NCBI GenBank assembly: GCA_038748365.1 | Contig: JBCDIZ010000009.1 | Span: forward strand, 1-64,000 | Reading direction: 5' to 3' | Origin: Alterisphingorhabdus sp038748365 | Lineage (GTDB): Bacteria > Pseudomonadota > Alphaproteobacteria > Sphingomonadales > Sphingomonadaceae | DNA: 64,000 bases | Shown: one piece after another, positions 50,880 to 60,143 of the stretch | How the letters are laid out: the number at the start of each line of letters is the position of its first letter | Position numbering within the stretch: the stretch's first letter is position 1 | The notes under the pieces: model-generated | The model's database searches: none | The model's input: only the letters and a program-made list of their open reading frames with translations | What the model was told of the DNA's origin: nothing | Program-made: the position numbers and the translations under genes

Positions 50880-53336
50880 ATGGCATCAGGATATTCAGAC
50901 ACGGGCAGCGCAACAGACATAATCAGGTCAGTGCGCGTCAGGCTGCATCTTGGTACCGCCGCCATGGCGATGACCTTGCTTGGTGCATGTGGTGGCAGCG
51001 GTTCTTCAGATGGAGCGCCGGTCAGCACGCCGGTGCCGCCAACGGCTGGCCCTGCGACACAGCCAACACCCACTCCGTCTGAAACACCAACATCTTCTGA
51101 TACGACAAATTTTGAAACCGCCGAATTTCACCGGTCAGATGGACCGGGCTTCCATAATGCCGTGAGCGCATGGGAAGCAGGTGCCACTGGTGAAGGGGTT
51201 ACCATTGGCGTTATCGATAGCGGCATTGATACCGACAGCCCCGAATTTGCCGGACGGATTGATAGCCGCTCGCGCGATCTCGCCAGTAATCGCGGACTGG
51301 AAGATGAAGGTGGTCACGGTACTGCTGTAGCGACTGTTGCTGCGGCCGGGCGCAATAATCAGGGCGTGATGGGCATGGCGTTTGATGCCAATCTGCTGGT
51401 GCTCCGCGCCGATACACCGGGAAGCTGTACCAGCAATTCGGGTGGTGACAGTAGCAGTAATCCCTGCCGCTACAGCAATGCCGCCATTGCGTCAGGGCTG
51501 GACCATGCCGTCGATTCCGGCGCGCGTATCGTCAATATCTCGCTTGGCGGCAATAGCCCCAATACTGCACTGCGCGATGCTGTGGCTCGGGCGACAGCAG
51601 AAGGGGTGGTGGTGATTGTATCTGCGGGCAATGATGGTGATGTGGCCGGTGTTGACGCCAGCAACCCCAATGCCTTTGCTGCAGGTCTGAGCAATGCTGG
51701 CAATGGCTTGGTGATTATCGCCGGATCGGTTGATGATGCGGGCGAAATATCCGATTTCAGCAACCGCGCGGGCAGTTTTGGCGATGCTTTTCTGACTGCG
51801 CGCGGCGAACGCATATGCTGTGTCTACGAGGACGGTGCTATTGCCAATGATGATGGTTTTGTCAGCGTCTATAGTGGCACCTCTTTTGCCGCGCCGCAAA
51901 TAGCTGGCGCTGCGGCGCTGCTGGCCCAGGCTTTCCCCAATTTGAGTGGTGGTGAGATTGTCGAGCTGCTTTTGAGTACCGCTGATGATGCAGGAACAGC
52001 GGGCACGGATGCGGTCTATGGTCGCGGGGTGCTCAATCTGGAAGAGGCGTTTCAGCCACAGGGCCAAACTAGCCTGGCAGGTACCAATACAGCAATATCT
52101 CCCTTCACCAGCACCGGCATGACGTCAGCCGCTATGGGCGATGCGGCACAGACCGGTCAGGGTCTGGGCGCGGTGATATTGGATGGCTTCGATCGCGCCT
52201 TTGCAATCGATCTGGCACGTTCGGTTGGAACAGCTCAGGTTGAGCGCAAGCTTACTCCAGCATTGGTCGCTGTTGGTCGAAACCGCGTGGCTAGCGGCGG
52301 CGCAACCCAGATTGCGCTGACTATTTCCGAACGCCCCGACAGTCCGACACTGGTGGAACGGCTGCGCCTCTCCGGACGCGATGCGGATCGGGCGCAGATC
52401 CTTGCCGGGTCTATCATCACTAAAGTCGCGCCCAATACCGGTTTTGCCATTGGCCTGAACAACAGTGCTCAGGGCCTTGCGGCGCAGCTTCAGGGCGCCG
52501 CTGGTCCGGCGTTTTTAGTGGCAGACAATGGCAGCACGCGTTTTGGTCAGCTTCGCGTAGTCGATGGCTCAGTGGCTGTTCGGCAGAGTTTTGGTGATTT
52601 TTCGCTGACCGCTTCTGCAGAAAGCGGTGAGGCGCTTGTGGCGGGCAATGATTTGTTTGGCCGCCTGTTCTTTGGCAATAACGCGCTCGGTAATGGCGAA
52701 TTCGGTCAGGAGCGGCTGAATAATGGTTACCGTTCGGCATCATTGGCGATTGATCGACGCTGGGCCTTGCCGGATGGCGGCATAGACACGGCGCTGTCCT
52801 TTAGCTGGGTTGATGAGGCGGAGACCATATTGGGCGCGCGTTTTGATCCACGCTTCGGTGCCAGCGGTGCCACCAGTATCTTCGTGGATGCGCGCTTTGG
52901 CGTCGATCTGCCTGATCGTTGGCGCTTTGGCGCCGAATGGCGTCAGGGCGTCACCCGTGCGCGGTCAGGCGGCATGATTGCAGGTGATGGCCAAATGCTC
53001 AGCACCGCCTTTGCCTTTGATGTGTCGCGTCGTTCGATGTTCCGGGCGCATGACCGGCTGGCGCTGCGCTTCTCGCAACCCTTGCGGGTGAGCCAAGGCG
53101 GCGTCGATTTCCTGCTGCCGATTGGCTATGACTATGCGACGCAAACAGCAGAATTTGGCACATCACGCTTCAATCTGGCTCCGCGCGGACGCGAGCTGGT
53201 GGGTGAGATTGCCTATAGCATGCCGCTTTGGGGGGGCGCACTGTCGGGGAACGCCTTTATCCGCCAGGAGCCGGGGCATTTTGAAACGGCTGATGACGAT
53301 ATTGGTCTGGCCCTACGCTATGGGTTGCGTTTTTAG
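50880..53336 (+). CDS. Lipidated S8 serine protease autotransporter
   Basis: An 818-residue subtilisin-like protease. A lipobox LLGAC (Cys ~37) follows an unusually long N-region; GTG 50931 would give a compact 20-residue lipoprotein signal. A Pro/Thr-rich linker precedes the S8 domain with Asp in GVIDSGIDTDSPEF, His in DEGGHGTAVATVAAAG and Ser in YSGTSFAAPQIAGAAALLAQ. The last ~270 residues are beta-barrel-like with autotransporter character and end ALRYGLRF (terminal Phe). This layout resembles NalP of Neisseria, a lipidated surface protease. It converges on queG with a 4-base overlap. Confidence 0.88.
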   Translation: MASGYSDTGSATDIIRSVRVRLHLGTAAMAMTLLGACGGSGSSDGAPVSTPVPPTAGPATQPTPTPSETPTSSDTTNFETAEFHRSDGPGFHNAVSAWEAGATGEGVTIGVIDSGIDTDSPEFAGRIDSRSRDLASNRGLEDEGGHGTAVATVAAAGRNNQGVMGMAFDANLLVLRADTPGSCTSNSGGDSSSNPCRYSNAAIASGLDHAVDSGARIVNISLGGNSPNTALRDAVARATAEGVVVIVSAGNDGDVAGVDASNPNAFAAGLSNAGNGLVIIAGSVDDAGEISDFSNRAGSFGDAFLTARGERICCVYEDGAIANDDGFVSVYSGTSFAAPQIAGAAALLAQAFPNLSGGEIVELLLSTADDAGTAGTDAVYGRGVLNLEEAFQPQGQTSLAGTNTAISPFTSTGMTSAAMGDAAQTGQGLGAVILDGFDRAFAIDLARSVGTAQVERKLTPALVAVGRNRVASGGATQIALTISERPDSPTLVERLRLSGRDADRAQILAGSIITKVAPNTGFAIGLNNSAQGLAAQLQGAAGPAFLVADNGSTRFGQLRVVDGSVAVRQSFGDFSLTASAESGEALVAGNDLFGRLFFGNNALGNGEFGQERLNNGYRSASLAIDRRWALPDGGIDTALSFSWVDEAETILGARFDPRFGASGATSIFVDARFGVDLPDRWRFGAEWRQGVTRARSGGMIAGDGQMLSTAFAFDVSRRSMFRAHDRLALRFSQPLRVSQGGVDFLLPIGYDYATQTAEFGTSRFNLAPRGRELVGEIAYSMPLWGGALSGNAFIRQEPGHFETADDDIGLALRYGLRF

Positions 53337-54574
53337 GCCGGACATTCTCTGCGCCATTCGTATTGCACAGCGGGGTCATTTTCATGCCGCTCCAGTTCTT
53401 GCCGCAAATTGGCCGCATGATCCGGATCGAGTTGCCATAATCCCCATATCGCTGCACCGCGCACTATGGCGCTGTCATCGCGAGTCAGTTCGGCAAGCGG
53501 CCCAACAAAGCGCGTATTGCCGCTATTGCCAGCGGCAATACAGGCATTGCGCACGATCCGGTCGCGGCCAGAGCGCTTTATTGATGAACCGGCAAAGACA
53601 GCGGCAAAGCTCTCTTTATCGAGCGACAGAAGCGCATCGAGATCAGGGCTGACAAATTCGGCGCGCGGCAGAAAGGCGCGGTTGCGCTGTCCGGCATCGG
53701 CGAATTTGTTCCACGGGCAGGCGGAGAGGCAATCATCACAGCCATAGACATGATTGCCCATGGCGGTGCGGAATTCATGCGCAATCGGGCCGTTATGCTC
53801 GATAGTAAGATAAGAGATGCAGCGCCGGGCATCGAGGCGATAAGGCTCGGGGAAGGCCTTGGTCGGGCAAACATCGAGACAGGCACTGCAACTGCCGCAA
53901 CTCTGATGGCCAGAGCCACTGGCAGGCAGATCGAGACTGGTATATATGGCGCCGAGGAACAGCCAGCTACCATGGCTACAACTAACCATATTGGTGTGTT
54001 TTCCTTGCCATCCTAACCCTGCTGCTTCGGCAAGCGCTTTTTCCATAACCGGGGCGGTATCGACAAAGACCTTTAGCTGTGCCGCATCATCTGCGCTATT
54101 CCGCGCACATTCCTCAATAATCCAGCGCGCCAGGGCTTTCAGCGATTTTTTGACATGCTTGTGATAATCGCCGCCCTGGGCATAGACCGAAATCAGGCCG
54201 TTATCGCGATGGGCAAGGCGATCGCGCGGATCATGATCCGGAGCATAGCTCATGCCCAGCATGATGACCGATTGAACATCGGGCCATAATGTCTGTGGCT
54301 GGGCCCGTTCATTGCTGCGGTTTTCCATCCACAGCATGTCACCATGACAGCCATCGTCCAGCCATTGGTGCAATCGCTCGCTGACCTTTGCTGACAATCG
54401 CGCCGGGGCGATCCCCATATCGGCAAAGCCCAGACGCAGGGCTTCGCTGCGCAGTCTGTTGGTAAAACGGCTCGCCGAAGGTGCAGCCGCAATTGGCCGC
54501 ATCATCGCCTTGCGCTTCGGCGGCTGTGGATCGGCCACCAGGACGCCGCTTAACTTTTTCTTGCCGCTTGCCAT
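53333..54574 (-). CDS. queG: Epoxyqueuosine reductase
   Basis: A 413-residue cobalamin and iron-sulfur enzyme making queuosine at the tRNA wobble position. Two 4Fe-4S motifs are visible: CGSCSACLDVCPTKAF and CDDCLSACPWNKF, preceded by AVDTAPVMEKALAEAAGLGW-type text (VDTAPVMEKALAEAAGLGWQ). The C-terminus has HEAT-like repeats (GPLAELTRDDSAIVRGAAIW). A basic 24-residue N-terminal extension may be real, since GAGG precedes the ATG at 54574; ATG 54505 is the alternative. Its last codons overlap the protease gene. Confidence 0.94.
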   Translation of the reverse strand: MASGKKKLSGVLVADPQPPKRKAMMRPIAAAPSASRFTNRLRSEALRLGFADMGIAPARLSAKVSERLHQWLDDGCHGDMLWMENRSNERAQPQTLWPDVQSVIMLGMSYAPDHDPRDRLAHRDNGLISVYAQGGDYHKHVKKSLKALARWIIEECARNSADDAAQLKVFVDTAPVMEKALAEAAGLGWQGKHTNMVSCSHGSWLFLGAIYTSLDLPASGSGHQSCGSCSACLDVCPTKAFPEPYRLDARRCISYLTIEHNGPIAHEFRTAMGNHVYGCDDCLSACPWNKFADAGQRNRAFLPRAEFVSPDLDALLSLDKESFAAVFAGSSIKRSGRDRIVRNACIAAGNSGNTRFVGPLAELTRDDSAIVRGAAIWGLWQLDPDHAANLRQELERHENDPAVQYEWRRECPA

Positions 54575-54658
54575 GCTACCTCGCTATTCCCCATTGCAAT
54601 CGGCGTGTCACGCCACAGCCTTGGCCAAATTTAAGGCCAATATCGAAGGGAAGTGTGA

Positions 54659-55594
54659 GTGTCAGATTATGCCATTGAGGCGCATGGGCTTGTCAAGAAT
54701 TTTGACGATGTCCGCGCCGTGGACGGAATTGACCTTACGGTCCCCAAAGGCAGCATCTTGGGCATATTGGGGCCCAATGGTGCGGGCAAGACCACGACAT
54801 TGCGGATGTTGCTCGGCATTATCGACCCGGATGAGGGCGGATGTCGCCTTTTGGGGTGTGAACGCCCGCTCGATGCTGCGCATGATGTGGGCTACCTGCC
54901 GGAGGAACGCGGACTTTATCCAGCGATGAAAGCGTTTGACGCCATTGCCTTTATGGGTGCGCTGCGTGGCCTGTCAATTGCTGAAGGGCGCAAACGGGCG
55001 CGGGTTTTGCTTGATGATGCCGGGCTGGGCCATGCTGCCGAAAAAGAGGTGCGGATGCTCTCCAAGGGCATGGCGCAAACGGTGCAGCTGCTCGGCACGA
55101 TTGTCCATCGCCCCAAGCTGATCGTGCTGGATGAACCCTTTTCGGGGCTGGATGCACTTAATCAGGCCAAGCTGGAGCGGTTGATCCGCTCGCAAGCTGA
55201 GGCCGGGGTGACGGTCATCTTCTCTACCCATGTGATCGCGCATGCTGAGCGATTGTGTGAGGATGTAGCGATTATCGCCGGTGGCCGCATACCGTTTTCT
55301 GGCAAGGTTTCTGAAGCACGCGACCGATTGCGGCCGCAGGTGCGTTTGGAAACGCGCTCTTTAAAAGGCGAATGGCGCAGCGCAATTCCTTCAAATTGTG
55401 AGCCTGAGGGCCATTTCTGGCATTTTACGCTGCCTGAAACCGGGGTTGAGCCATTGCTCAAGGCATTGGTTGAAGGCGATGCTGGGGTGCAGTCGCTGGC
55501 GATTGAGCGGCCTGGCCTGCATGACGCTTTTGTCGCTATTGCCGGGGAGGCGGCTGCTGCACAGATGGACCAGCCAGAAGGGGAAGGCGCATGA
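54659..55594 (+). CDS. ABC transporter ATP-binding protein (NatA-like)
   Basis: A 311-residue ATPase of the DRA/NatA type. Walker A GPNGAGKTTTLRMLLGI, signature-like LSKGMAQTVQLLGTI (LSKGM in place of LSGGQ, common in NatA-like proteins) and Walker B LIVLDEPFSGLDALNQAKLE are clear; the C-terminal ~80 residues follow the DUF4162 pattern. GTG start at 54659 has AAGGGAA upstream. It overlaps the permease gene by 4 bases, so the pair makes an exporter; substrate (Na+, drug or lipid) is unknown. Confidence 0.93.
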   Translation: MSDYAIEAHGLVKNFDDVRAVDGIDLTVPKGSILGILGPNGAGKTTTLRMLLGIIDPDEGGCRLLGCERPLDAAHDVGYLPEERGLYPAMKAFDAIAFMGALRGLSIAEGRKRARVLLDDAGLGHAAEKEVRMLSKGMAQTVQLLGTIVHRPKLIVLDEPFSGLDALNQAKLERLIRSQAEAGVTVIFSTHVIAHAERLCEDVAIIAGGRIPFSGKVSEARDRLRPQVRLETRSLKGEWRSAIPSNCEPEGHFWHFTLPETGVEPLLKALVEGDAGVQSLAIERPGLHDAFVAIAGEAAAAQMDQPEGEGA

Positions 55595-56808
55595 GCGAGA
55601 CCATTCGCGCTGCCTGGGTTATTGCCCGTCGCGATTTTGCCGCGATCATCTTTTCCAAGGCGTTTTTCTTCTTCCTGCTCGGTCCCCTCTTCCCGGTTGC
55701 GCTGGGTCTTGCCGCAGGCGGATTGACCCAACAGGTTACGCGTGAAATTGCCCAGCCGGTTGTGGCGGTGGTGATGGCCGAAGATGATGCGGAGGCTATA
55801 AAGGTAGCGCATGCTACCCTTGTCGAGCAACTAGGCGAACGCCGTCTTCCAGGCATTGAGACCGTTGCTCCGGATGGCTCGGGTCAGGCGCAGATTGACG
55901 CTTTGCTCGGCGATCAGCAGTCGGAAATGGGCAAGCTCGACGCGGTGCTATCGGGTAGTCTCGCCGCGCCTGCACTCACGGCACCGCCCAATTTTGTTCA
56001 GCGCTGGCAGGGGCAGTTATCGCTGCTTACCGACTATGCGCGTTCTGGCCGAGTCGAGACAGGCCCGCCGCTTGATGTCCGCGCAGTCGCCGATTCCAGT
56101 GGTCAGCAACAGCAGCAGCAACGGCTGACTGCGCAATTGGGGCAGGGGCTGCTTTTCCTGCTCACTATGTTGCTAGCGGGCATGGTGCTCTCCAATCTGG
56201 TCGAGGAAAAGACCAATAAGATTATCGAAATTCTCGCTGCGGCGATCCCCATCGACTCGATCTTTCTCGGCAAGCTGTTCGCCATGCTGGCCATGGCGTT
56301 GATCGGCATCAGCGTTTGGATGGTGTTCATTGTCGGCGGCATTACGCTTTTTGGCGATGGCTTGCCGCAACTGCCCACCCCTGCAGTCGGCTGGCCACTC
56401 TTCCTTTTGCTCGGGTTTCTCTATTTTGCCATGGCCTATTTGCTGCTCGGCTCATTGTTTCTGGGCATTGGCGCATTGGCGACCACGGTACGCGAGGTAC
56501 AAACGCTGTCGATGCCGGTAACCATGGCGCAGGTTCTGGTGTTCTTTCTGGCGGCTTATTCAGTGACCAAAACCGGCGAGATGATTGAATGGGCTGCAGT
56601 GCTGTTTCCCCTGAGCTCTCCGTTTGCCATGCTGGCCCGAGCGGCGCAGGATGGCAATATATGGCAGCATGGTCTGGCACTGGTGTGGCAGATAGTCTGG
56701 GCGTTTCTCATCATCCGCTTTGGTGCCGGTATTTTCCGTCGCAATGTGATGAAATCGGGTCCAACGACAAAGAAAGCCGGATTCTTTGCTGCTTTTGGCC
56801 GCAGCTAA
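55591..56808 (+). CDS. ABC transporter permease (NatB-like, ABC-2 type)
   Basis: A 405-residue membrane protein. One N-terminal helix (~20-45), a large external domain (~50-185), then about five C-terminal helices (190-385), the ABC-2/NatB arrangement. VEEKTNKIIEILAAAIPIDS then IFLGKLFAMLAMALIG is the family-typical stretch. It partners the ATPase just upstream through a 4-base overlap. A poly-Gln tract (QQQQQQ region near residues 171-176) lies before the second helix. Confidence 0.9.
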   Translation: MSETIRAAWVIARRDFAAIIFSKAFFFFLLGPLFPVALGLAAGGLTQQVTREIAQPVVAVVMAEDDAEAIKVAHATLVEQLGERRLPGIETVAPDGSGQAQIDALLGDQQSEMGKLDAVLSGSLAAPALTAPPNFVQRWQGQLSLLTDYARSGRVETGPPLDVRAVADSSGQQQQQQRLTAQLGQGLLFLLTMLLAGMVLSNLVEEKTNKIIEILAAAIPIDSIFLGKLFAMLAMALIGISVWMVFIVGGITLFGDGLPQLPTPAVGWPLFLLLGFLYFAMAYLLLGSLFLGIGALATTVREVQTLSMPVTMAQVLVFFLAAYSVTKTGEMIEWAAVLFPLSSPFAMLARAAQDGNIWQHGLALVWQIVWAFLIIRFGAGIFRRNVMKSGPTTKKAGFFAAFGRS

Positions 56809-56872
56809 TTCCATCAGTCTAACCGGATAGGCGCCGGGAAAACTTTATAAAATAACGGTTTGCATCAAGGCC

Positions 56873-56890
56873 ATTGACATTATTGTCAAT
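56873..56890. promoter_or_regulatory. Palindromic operator candidate upstream of the P450
   Basis: ATTGACA-TTAT-TGTCAAT is a perfect 7-bp inverted repeat with 4-base spacer, 124 bases before the P450 start. It contains a TTGACA that could be a -35 box. No regulator gene is adjacent. Confidence 0.4.
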
Positions 56891-57014
56891 ACAGACAGAC
56901 TTGGTTTCGAAAAGCAACCGATGATCGCCAATACATGGCGGCACAAAAATGCAGAAGATGATCGCTGATAAACAGCGGCGCTTTGCAACATAGCTTTGAT
57001 TAGGAGAGAAGATC

Positions 57015-58328
57015 ATGGCCAGCCAAGCGGCAATAGATACGTCAGCACTCACCAAATCCCCAACTGCGGTTGAGGCCCTGAAAAGCTGGTACAAAGACAA
57101 TCCTCAGTCGTTTGATGAAAACGCCAATCCGCGCGATGTCAGTCGGGCAGAGCTCTATTCCAGAGATTTGTGGCGCGCGCCTTTTGCCGAAATGCGGGCC
57201 AATGATCCGATCAACAAGGTCGAAGACTCCGCCTATGGCCCTTATTGGAATATCTGCAGCCATAAGGCGATCCAGCATGTCGAGGCCCTGCCCGATCTCT
57301 ATTCCTCGGATACCAGCAATGGTGGCATAACCATTGCCGAAGGCAATCCGGAAGCGGATTTCCAACTGCCCATGTTTATCGCCATGGACCGGCCGAAACA
57401 TACCGGCCAGCGTCGTACAGTCGCTCCGGCCTTCACCCCGGCCAAGATGAAGGAGATGGAAGACGAGATTCGCAGACGCACTGGCGAAGTGCTCGACAGC
57501 CTACCCTGGGATCAGGAGTTTGATTGGGTCGACAAGGTATCGATTGAGCTAACCACAGGCATGTTGGCGATATTGTTTGATTTCCCCTGGGAGGATCGGC
57601 GCTTGCTGACATTCTGGTCGGATTGGGCCGGCGATGTCGAATTATCGCTCGCCCCAGAACTGGAGGAACGGCGCCAGTCCATCCTTTATGAAATGGGTGG
57701 CTATTTCATGCAGCTGTGGAATCAGCGGGTCAATGCCGAGCCGACACCCGATCTGATTTCCATGATGATTCACAGCGAAGCCATGAATGATATGGATTTT
57801 CAGGAGTTTATGGGCAATCTGGTGCTGCTGATCGTGGGCGGCAATGATACTACGCGCAACTCCATGTCGGCCGTAGCCTATGGCCTAAACCAGTTCCCCG
57901 AACAGCGCGCCAAGCTACAGCAAAATCCCGACCTCATCCCTAATGCAGTGCAGGAGATCATCCGCTGGCAGACACCATTGGCACATATGCGGCGCACGGC
58001 GACCGAAGATACTGACCTGTTTGGCCATGCAATCAAAAAAGGCGATAAGCTGATTATGTGGTATATCTCGGCCAATCGTGATGAGGGCGTGTTTGAGGAT
58101 GCCGACCAGATCATTGTTGATCGCGAAAATGCGCGGCGCAATCTGTCTTTCGGCTATGGCATTCACCGCTGTGTCGGCGCCCGTCTCGCCGAATTGCAGC
58201 TGCGTGTGCTGCTGGAAGAAATGGCGGCACGGCGCATGCAGGTTAATGTCACCGGCCCGATTGAGCGGGTCCATGCCTGTTTCGTCCATGGCTATCGGGC
58301 AATGCCAGTAAAACTCAGCAAATATTGA
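57015..58328 (+). CDS. Cytochrome P450, CYP153-like
   Basis: A 437-residue soluble bacterial P450. I-helix GGNDTTRNSM (275-284), ExxR in VQEIIRWQTPLAHMRRTA (Glu314, Arg317) and the heme loop FGYGIHRCVGARLAE with Cys386 are present. FIAMDRPKHTGQRRTVAPAF, DWVDKVSIELTTGMLAILFD and the RWQTPLAHMRRTA stretch are CYP153-like, a family that hydroxylates alkane or fatty-acid ends. No ferredoxin or ferredoxin reductase gene is nearby, so redox partners must be elsewhere. AGGAGAGA precedes the ATG. A palindromic operator candidate lies upstream. Confidence 0.92.
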   Translation: MASQAAIDTSALTKSPTAVEALKSWYKDNPQSFDENANPRDVSRAELYSRDLWRAPFAEMRANDPINKVEDSAYGPYWNICSHKAIQHVEALPDLYSSDTSNGGITIAEGNPEADFQLPMFIAMDRPKHTGQRRTVAPAFTPAKMKEMEDEIRRRTGEVLDSLPWDQEFDWVDKVSIELTTGMLAILFDFPWEDRRLLTFWSDWAGDVELSLAPELEERRQSILYEMGGYFMQLWNQRVNAEPTPDLISMMIHSEAMNDMDFQEFMGNLVLLIVGGNDTTRNSMSAVAYGLNQFPEQRAKLQQNPDLIPNAVQEIIRWQTPLAHMRRTATEDTDLFGHAIKKGDKLIMWYISANRDEGVFEDADQIIVDRENARRNLSFGYGIHRCVGARLAELQLRVLLEEMAARRMQVNVTGPIERVHACFVHGYRAMPVKLSKY

Positions 58329-58397
58329 TTGTGTAACCGCGATCACATCGCTGGCGAATTCCTTGCTGAATGATTATATCCAGCAGAGACAGGTGAT

Positions 58398-58904
58398 ATG
58401 GCAACAGAGCGCAGACATATATTGGCTGGATTGGCAGCAGGCGGCGTGATCATGGCTGGTTTTGGCGCGACCCGCATCGGCATTGGCGCTACTCCTGCGG
58501 CAGCCAAAAGCAAGCGCTTTCCGATTAGCCGCAGCGATGCCGAATGGAAAAAGCGTCTGACTCCGATGCAATATTATGTGCTGCGCAAGGAAGGGACAGA
58601 ACGTTCCTTTACCAGCCCACTCAACAAGGAAAAACGCCGCGGTACTTTTATCTGTGCCGGATGCAATTTCCCGGTCTTTCGCTCAACCGATAAATATGAC
58701 AGCGGCACAGGCTGGCCCAGCTTCACTCGCGCGGTCGGCGAGAATATTGGCACCAGCACCGATTATAAAATCGGCATCCCGCGCACCGAAGTCCATTGCA
58801 GCCGTTGCGGTGGACATTTGGGTCATGTGTTTAACGACGGACCCAAGCCGACAGGCAAACGCTGGTGTATTAATGGCGCTGCGCTGAAATTCCGTCCGGC
58901 GTAG
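58398..58904 (+). CDS. msrB: Exported peptide-methionine (R)-S-oxide reductase
   Basis: A 168-residue MsrB. Residues 1-36 form a Tat-like signal (MATERRHILAGLAAGGVIMA), so it should repair methionine sulfoxide in periplasmic proteins. The zinc-binding pairs CAGC and CSRC, the SGTGWPSFTRAV motif and the catalytic Cys in GKRWCINGAAL are present. It lies after the P450 by 69 bases and before a GC hairpin region. Confidence 0.93.
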   Translation: MATERRHILAGLAAGGVIMAGFGATRIGIGATPAAAKSKRFPISRSDAEWKKRLTPMQYYVLRKEGTERSFTSPLNKEKRRGTFICAGCNFPVFRSTDKYDSGTGWPSFTRAVGENIGTSTDYKIGIPRTEVHCSRCGGHLGHVFNDGPKPTGKRWCINGAALKFRPA

Positions 58905-58933
58905 CTCGTCAGACCTTCGGCTTCGCCTCAGGC

Positions 58934-59020
58934 GCCGCACCGGCCCCCCCCCCCCCCGGCCCTCCCAACCCTGATACTGGGGCCGTGGGGAGGCGGGGGG
59001 GGGGTGCGGGCCGGTGCGGC
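58934..59020. repeat. Long GC hairpin with C14 and G10 runs
   Basis: GCCGCACCGGCC (58934-58945) and its exact inverse (59009-59020) enclose a run of 14 C (58944-58957) and a run of 10 G (58995-59004), plus CCCTCCC and GGGGAGG. It lies between convergent genes. The homopolymer lengths are likely to be variable or misread. Confidence 0.75.
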
Positions 59021-59052
59021 GATCTTCCGTAAGGAAGATTCTGGCAAAAACC

Positions 59053-59424
59053 CTATTCCGGTGCTGCTTTTTGCTGCCACAGCTCAATCTTCACGCCATT
59101 GGGGTCCATTATCCAGGCAAATTCGCCATAACCCTCATCGACATGATCAAGCACATCAACATTGCGTGACTTCAGCACCTCGATAAAGCCTTTCAGATCA
59201 TCCACCCGCAAATTGATCATAAAGTGCTCATTGCTGGGCTTGAGATATTCGCCATCTGAAAAATGGCTGATCAGACTATAGGGTTTGTCGCCGCTCTCTT
59301 CCGACCATTTCAGCATGGGGCCATATTCTCCATCCAGCCCCAGCTTTTCGCGATACCAGGCGCGCGTCGCTTCTGGGTCTTTAGCAACATAAAAAACGCC
59401 GCCCAGTCCGGTAATTTTAGCCAT
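59053..59424 (-). CDS. VOC (glyoxalase/bleomycin-resistance) family protein
   Basis: A 123-residue single VOC domain with two beta-alpha-beta-beta-beta modules: MAKITGLGGVFYVAKDPEAT at the start with the metal-site-type GVFYVA, FMINLRVDDLKGFIEVLKSR, and YGEFAWIMDPNGVKIELWQQ, whose Glu is the usual last ligand. Such small proteins range from isomerases to resistance proteins; no function is implied by neighbours. Confidence 0.85.
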   Translation of the reverse strand: MAKITGLGGVFYVAKDPEATRAWYREKLGLDGEYGPMLKWSEESGDKPYSLISHFSDGEYLKPSNEHFMINLRVDDLKGFIEVLKSRNVDVLDHVDEGYGEFAWIMDPNGVKIELWQQKAAPE

Positions 59425-59465
59425 AGTTTTATCCTCCCTGATGCCGAGGATAGCATAGGCTAAGG

Positions 59466-60140
59466 CTATTTACCCTTAAACTTTTGCGCGATGACATACC
59501 ATTCTGATGAGCCTTTGCGGCTGGCAGGGGGCTTGGCATGTTTGACGGTGGCAAAGTGGCGTTTCAATTGGGCGAGCAGATCGGCGTCGGTGCCGCCAGC
59601 AAACACTTTGGCAACAAAGGCTCCGCCCTGAGCGAGGTTCTCAATAGCAAAATCCGCAGCCGCCTCGACCAGACCCATGGTGCGCAGATGGTCGGTCTGT
59701 TTATGACCGACAGTATTGGCCGCCATGTCAGAGAGTACCAGATCGGGCGCTGCGCCTAGCGCTTCAGTGATCATATCGGGGGCGTCATCCTCCATAAAAT
59801 CATGCTCAAAGATGGTCACGCCCTCAATCGGATCGGTGGGCAGAAGGTCAATGCCTACCACCTTGGCCTTGGGCGAGGCTGCCCGCACCAGCTGCGCCCA
59901 ACCGCCCGGCGCTATCCCCAAATCAACCACATGGCGCGCCTGACGCACAAAGTTGAAGCGCTCATCCAGTTCGGCGAGCTTATAGGCTGCGCGTGAACGA
60001 TAACCATCGGCCTTGGCGCGTTTGACATAGGGGTCATTCAGCTGCCGTGTCAGCCAACGCGCTGAGGACTCTTTGCGGTTGCGATTCTTGCGTAGCCGCT
60101 TTTCAGAATCAGCGCGACCACGGTTAGAAGAGCGCGCCAT
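59466..60140 (-). CDS. rlmE: 23S rRNA (uridine-2552-2'-O)-methyltransferase
   Basis: A 224-residue RrmJ-type methyltransferase. A basic N-terminus (RKNRNRKESSARWLTRQLND) precedes RSRAAYKLAELDERFNFV with a catalytic Lys, motif I VVDLGIAPGGWAQLV, LVLSDMAANTVGHKQTDHLR with the catalytic Asp, and FVAKVFAGGTDADLL with the second Lys. It matures the large ribosomal subunit. It follows ppx by 3 bases, probably one operon. Confidence 0.95.
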   Translation of the reverse strand: MARSSNRGRADSEKRLRKNRNRKESSARWLTRQLNDPYVKRAKADGYRSRAAYKLAELDERFNFVRQARHVVDLGIAPGGWAQLVRAASPKAKVVGIDLLPTDPIEGVTIFEHDFMEDDAPDMITEALGAAPDLVLSDMAANTVGHKQTDHLRTMGLVEAAADFAIENLAQGGAFVAKVFAGGTDADLLAQLKRHFATVKHAKPPASRKGSSEWYVIAQKFKGK

Positions 60141-60143
60141 GTC

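Noticed and set aside
56819..57100. 93-codon minus-strand frame before the P450
   Set aside because: It overlaps the P450 start and its promoter region and has no coding signs.
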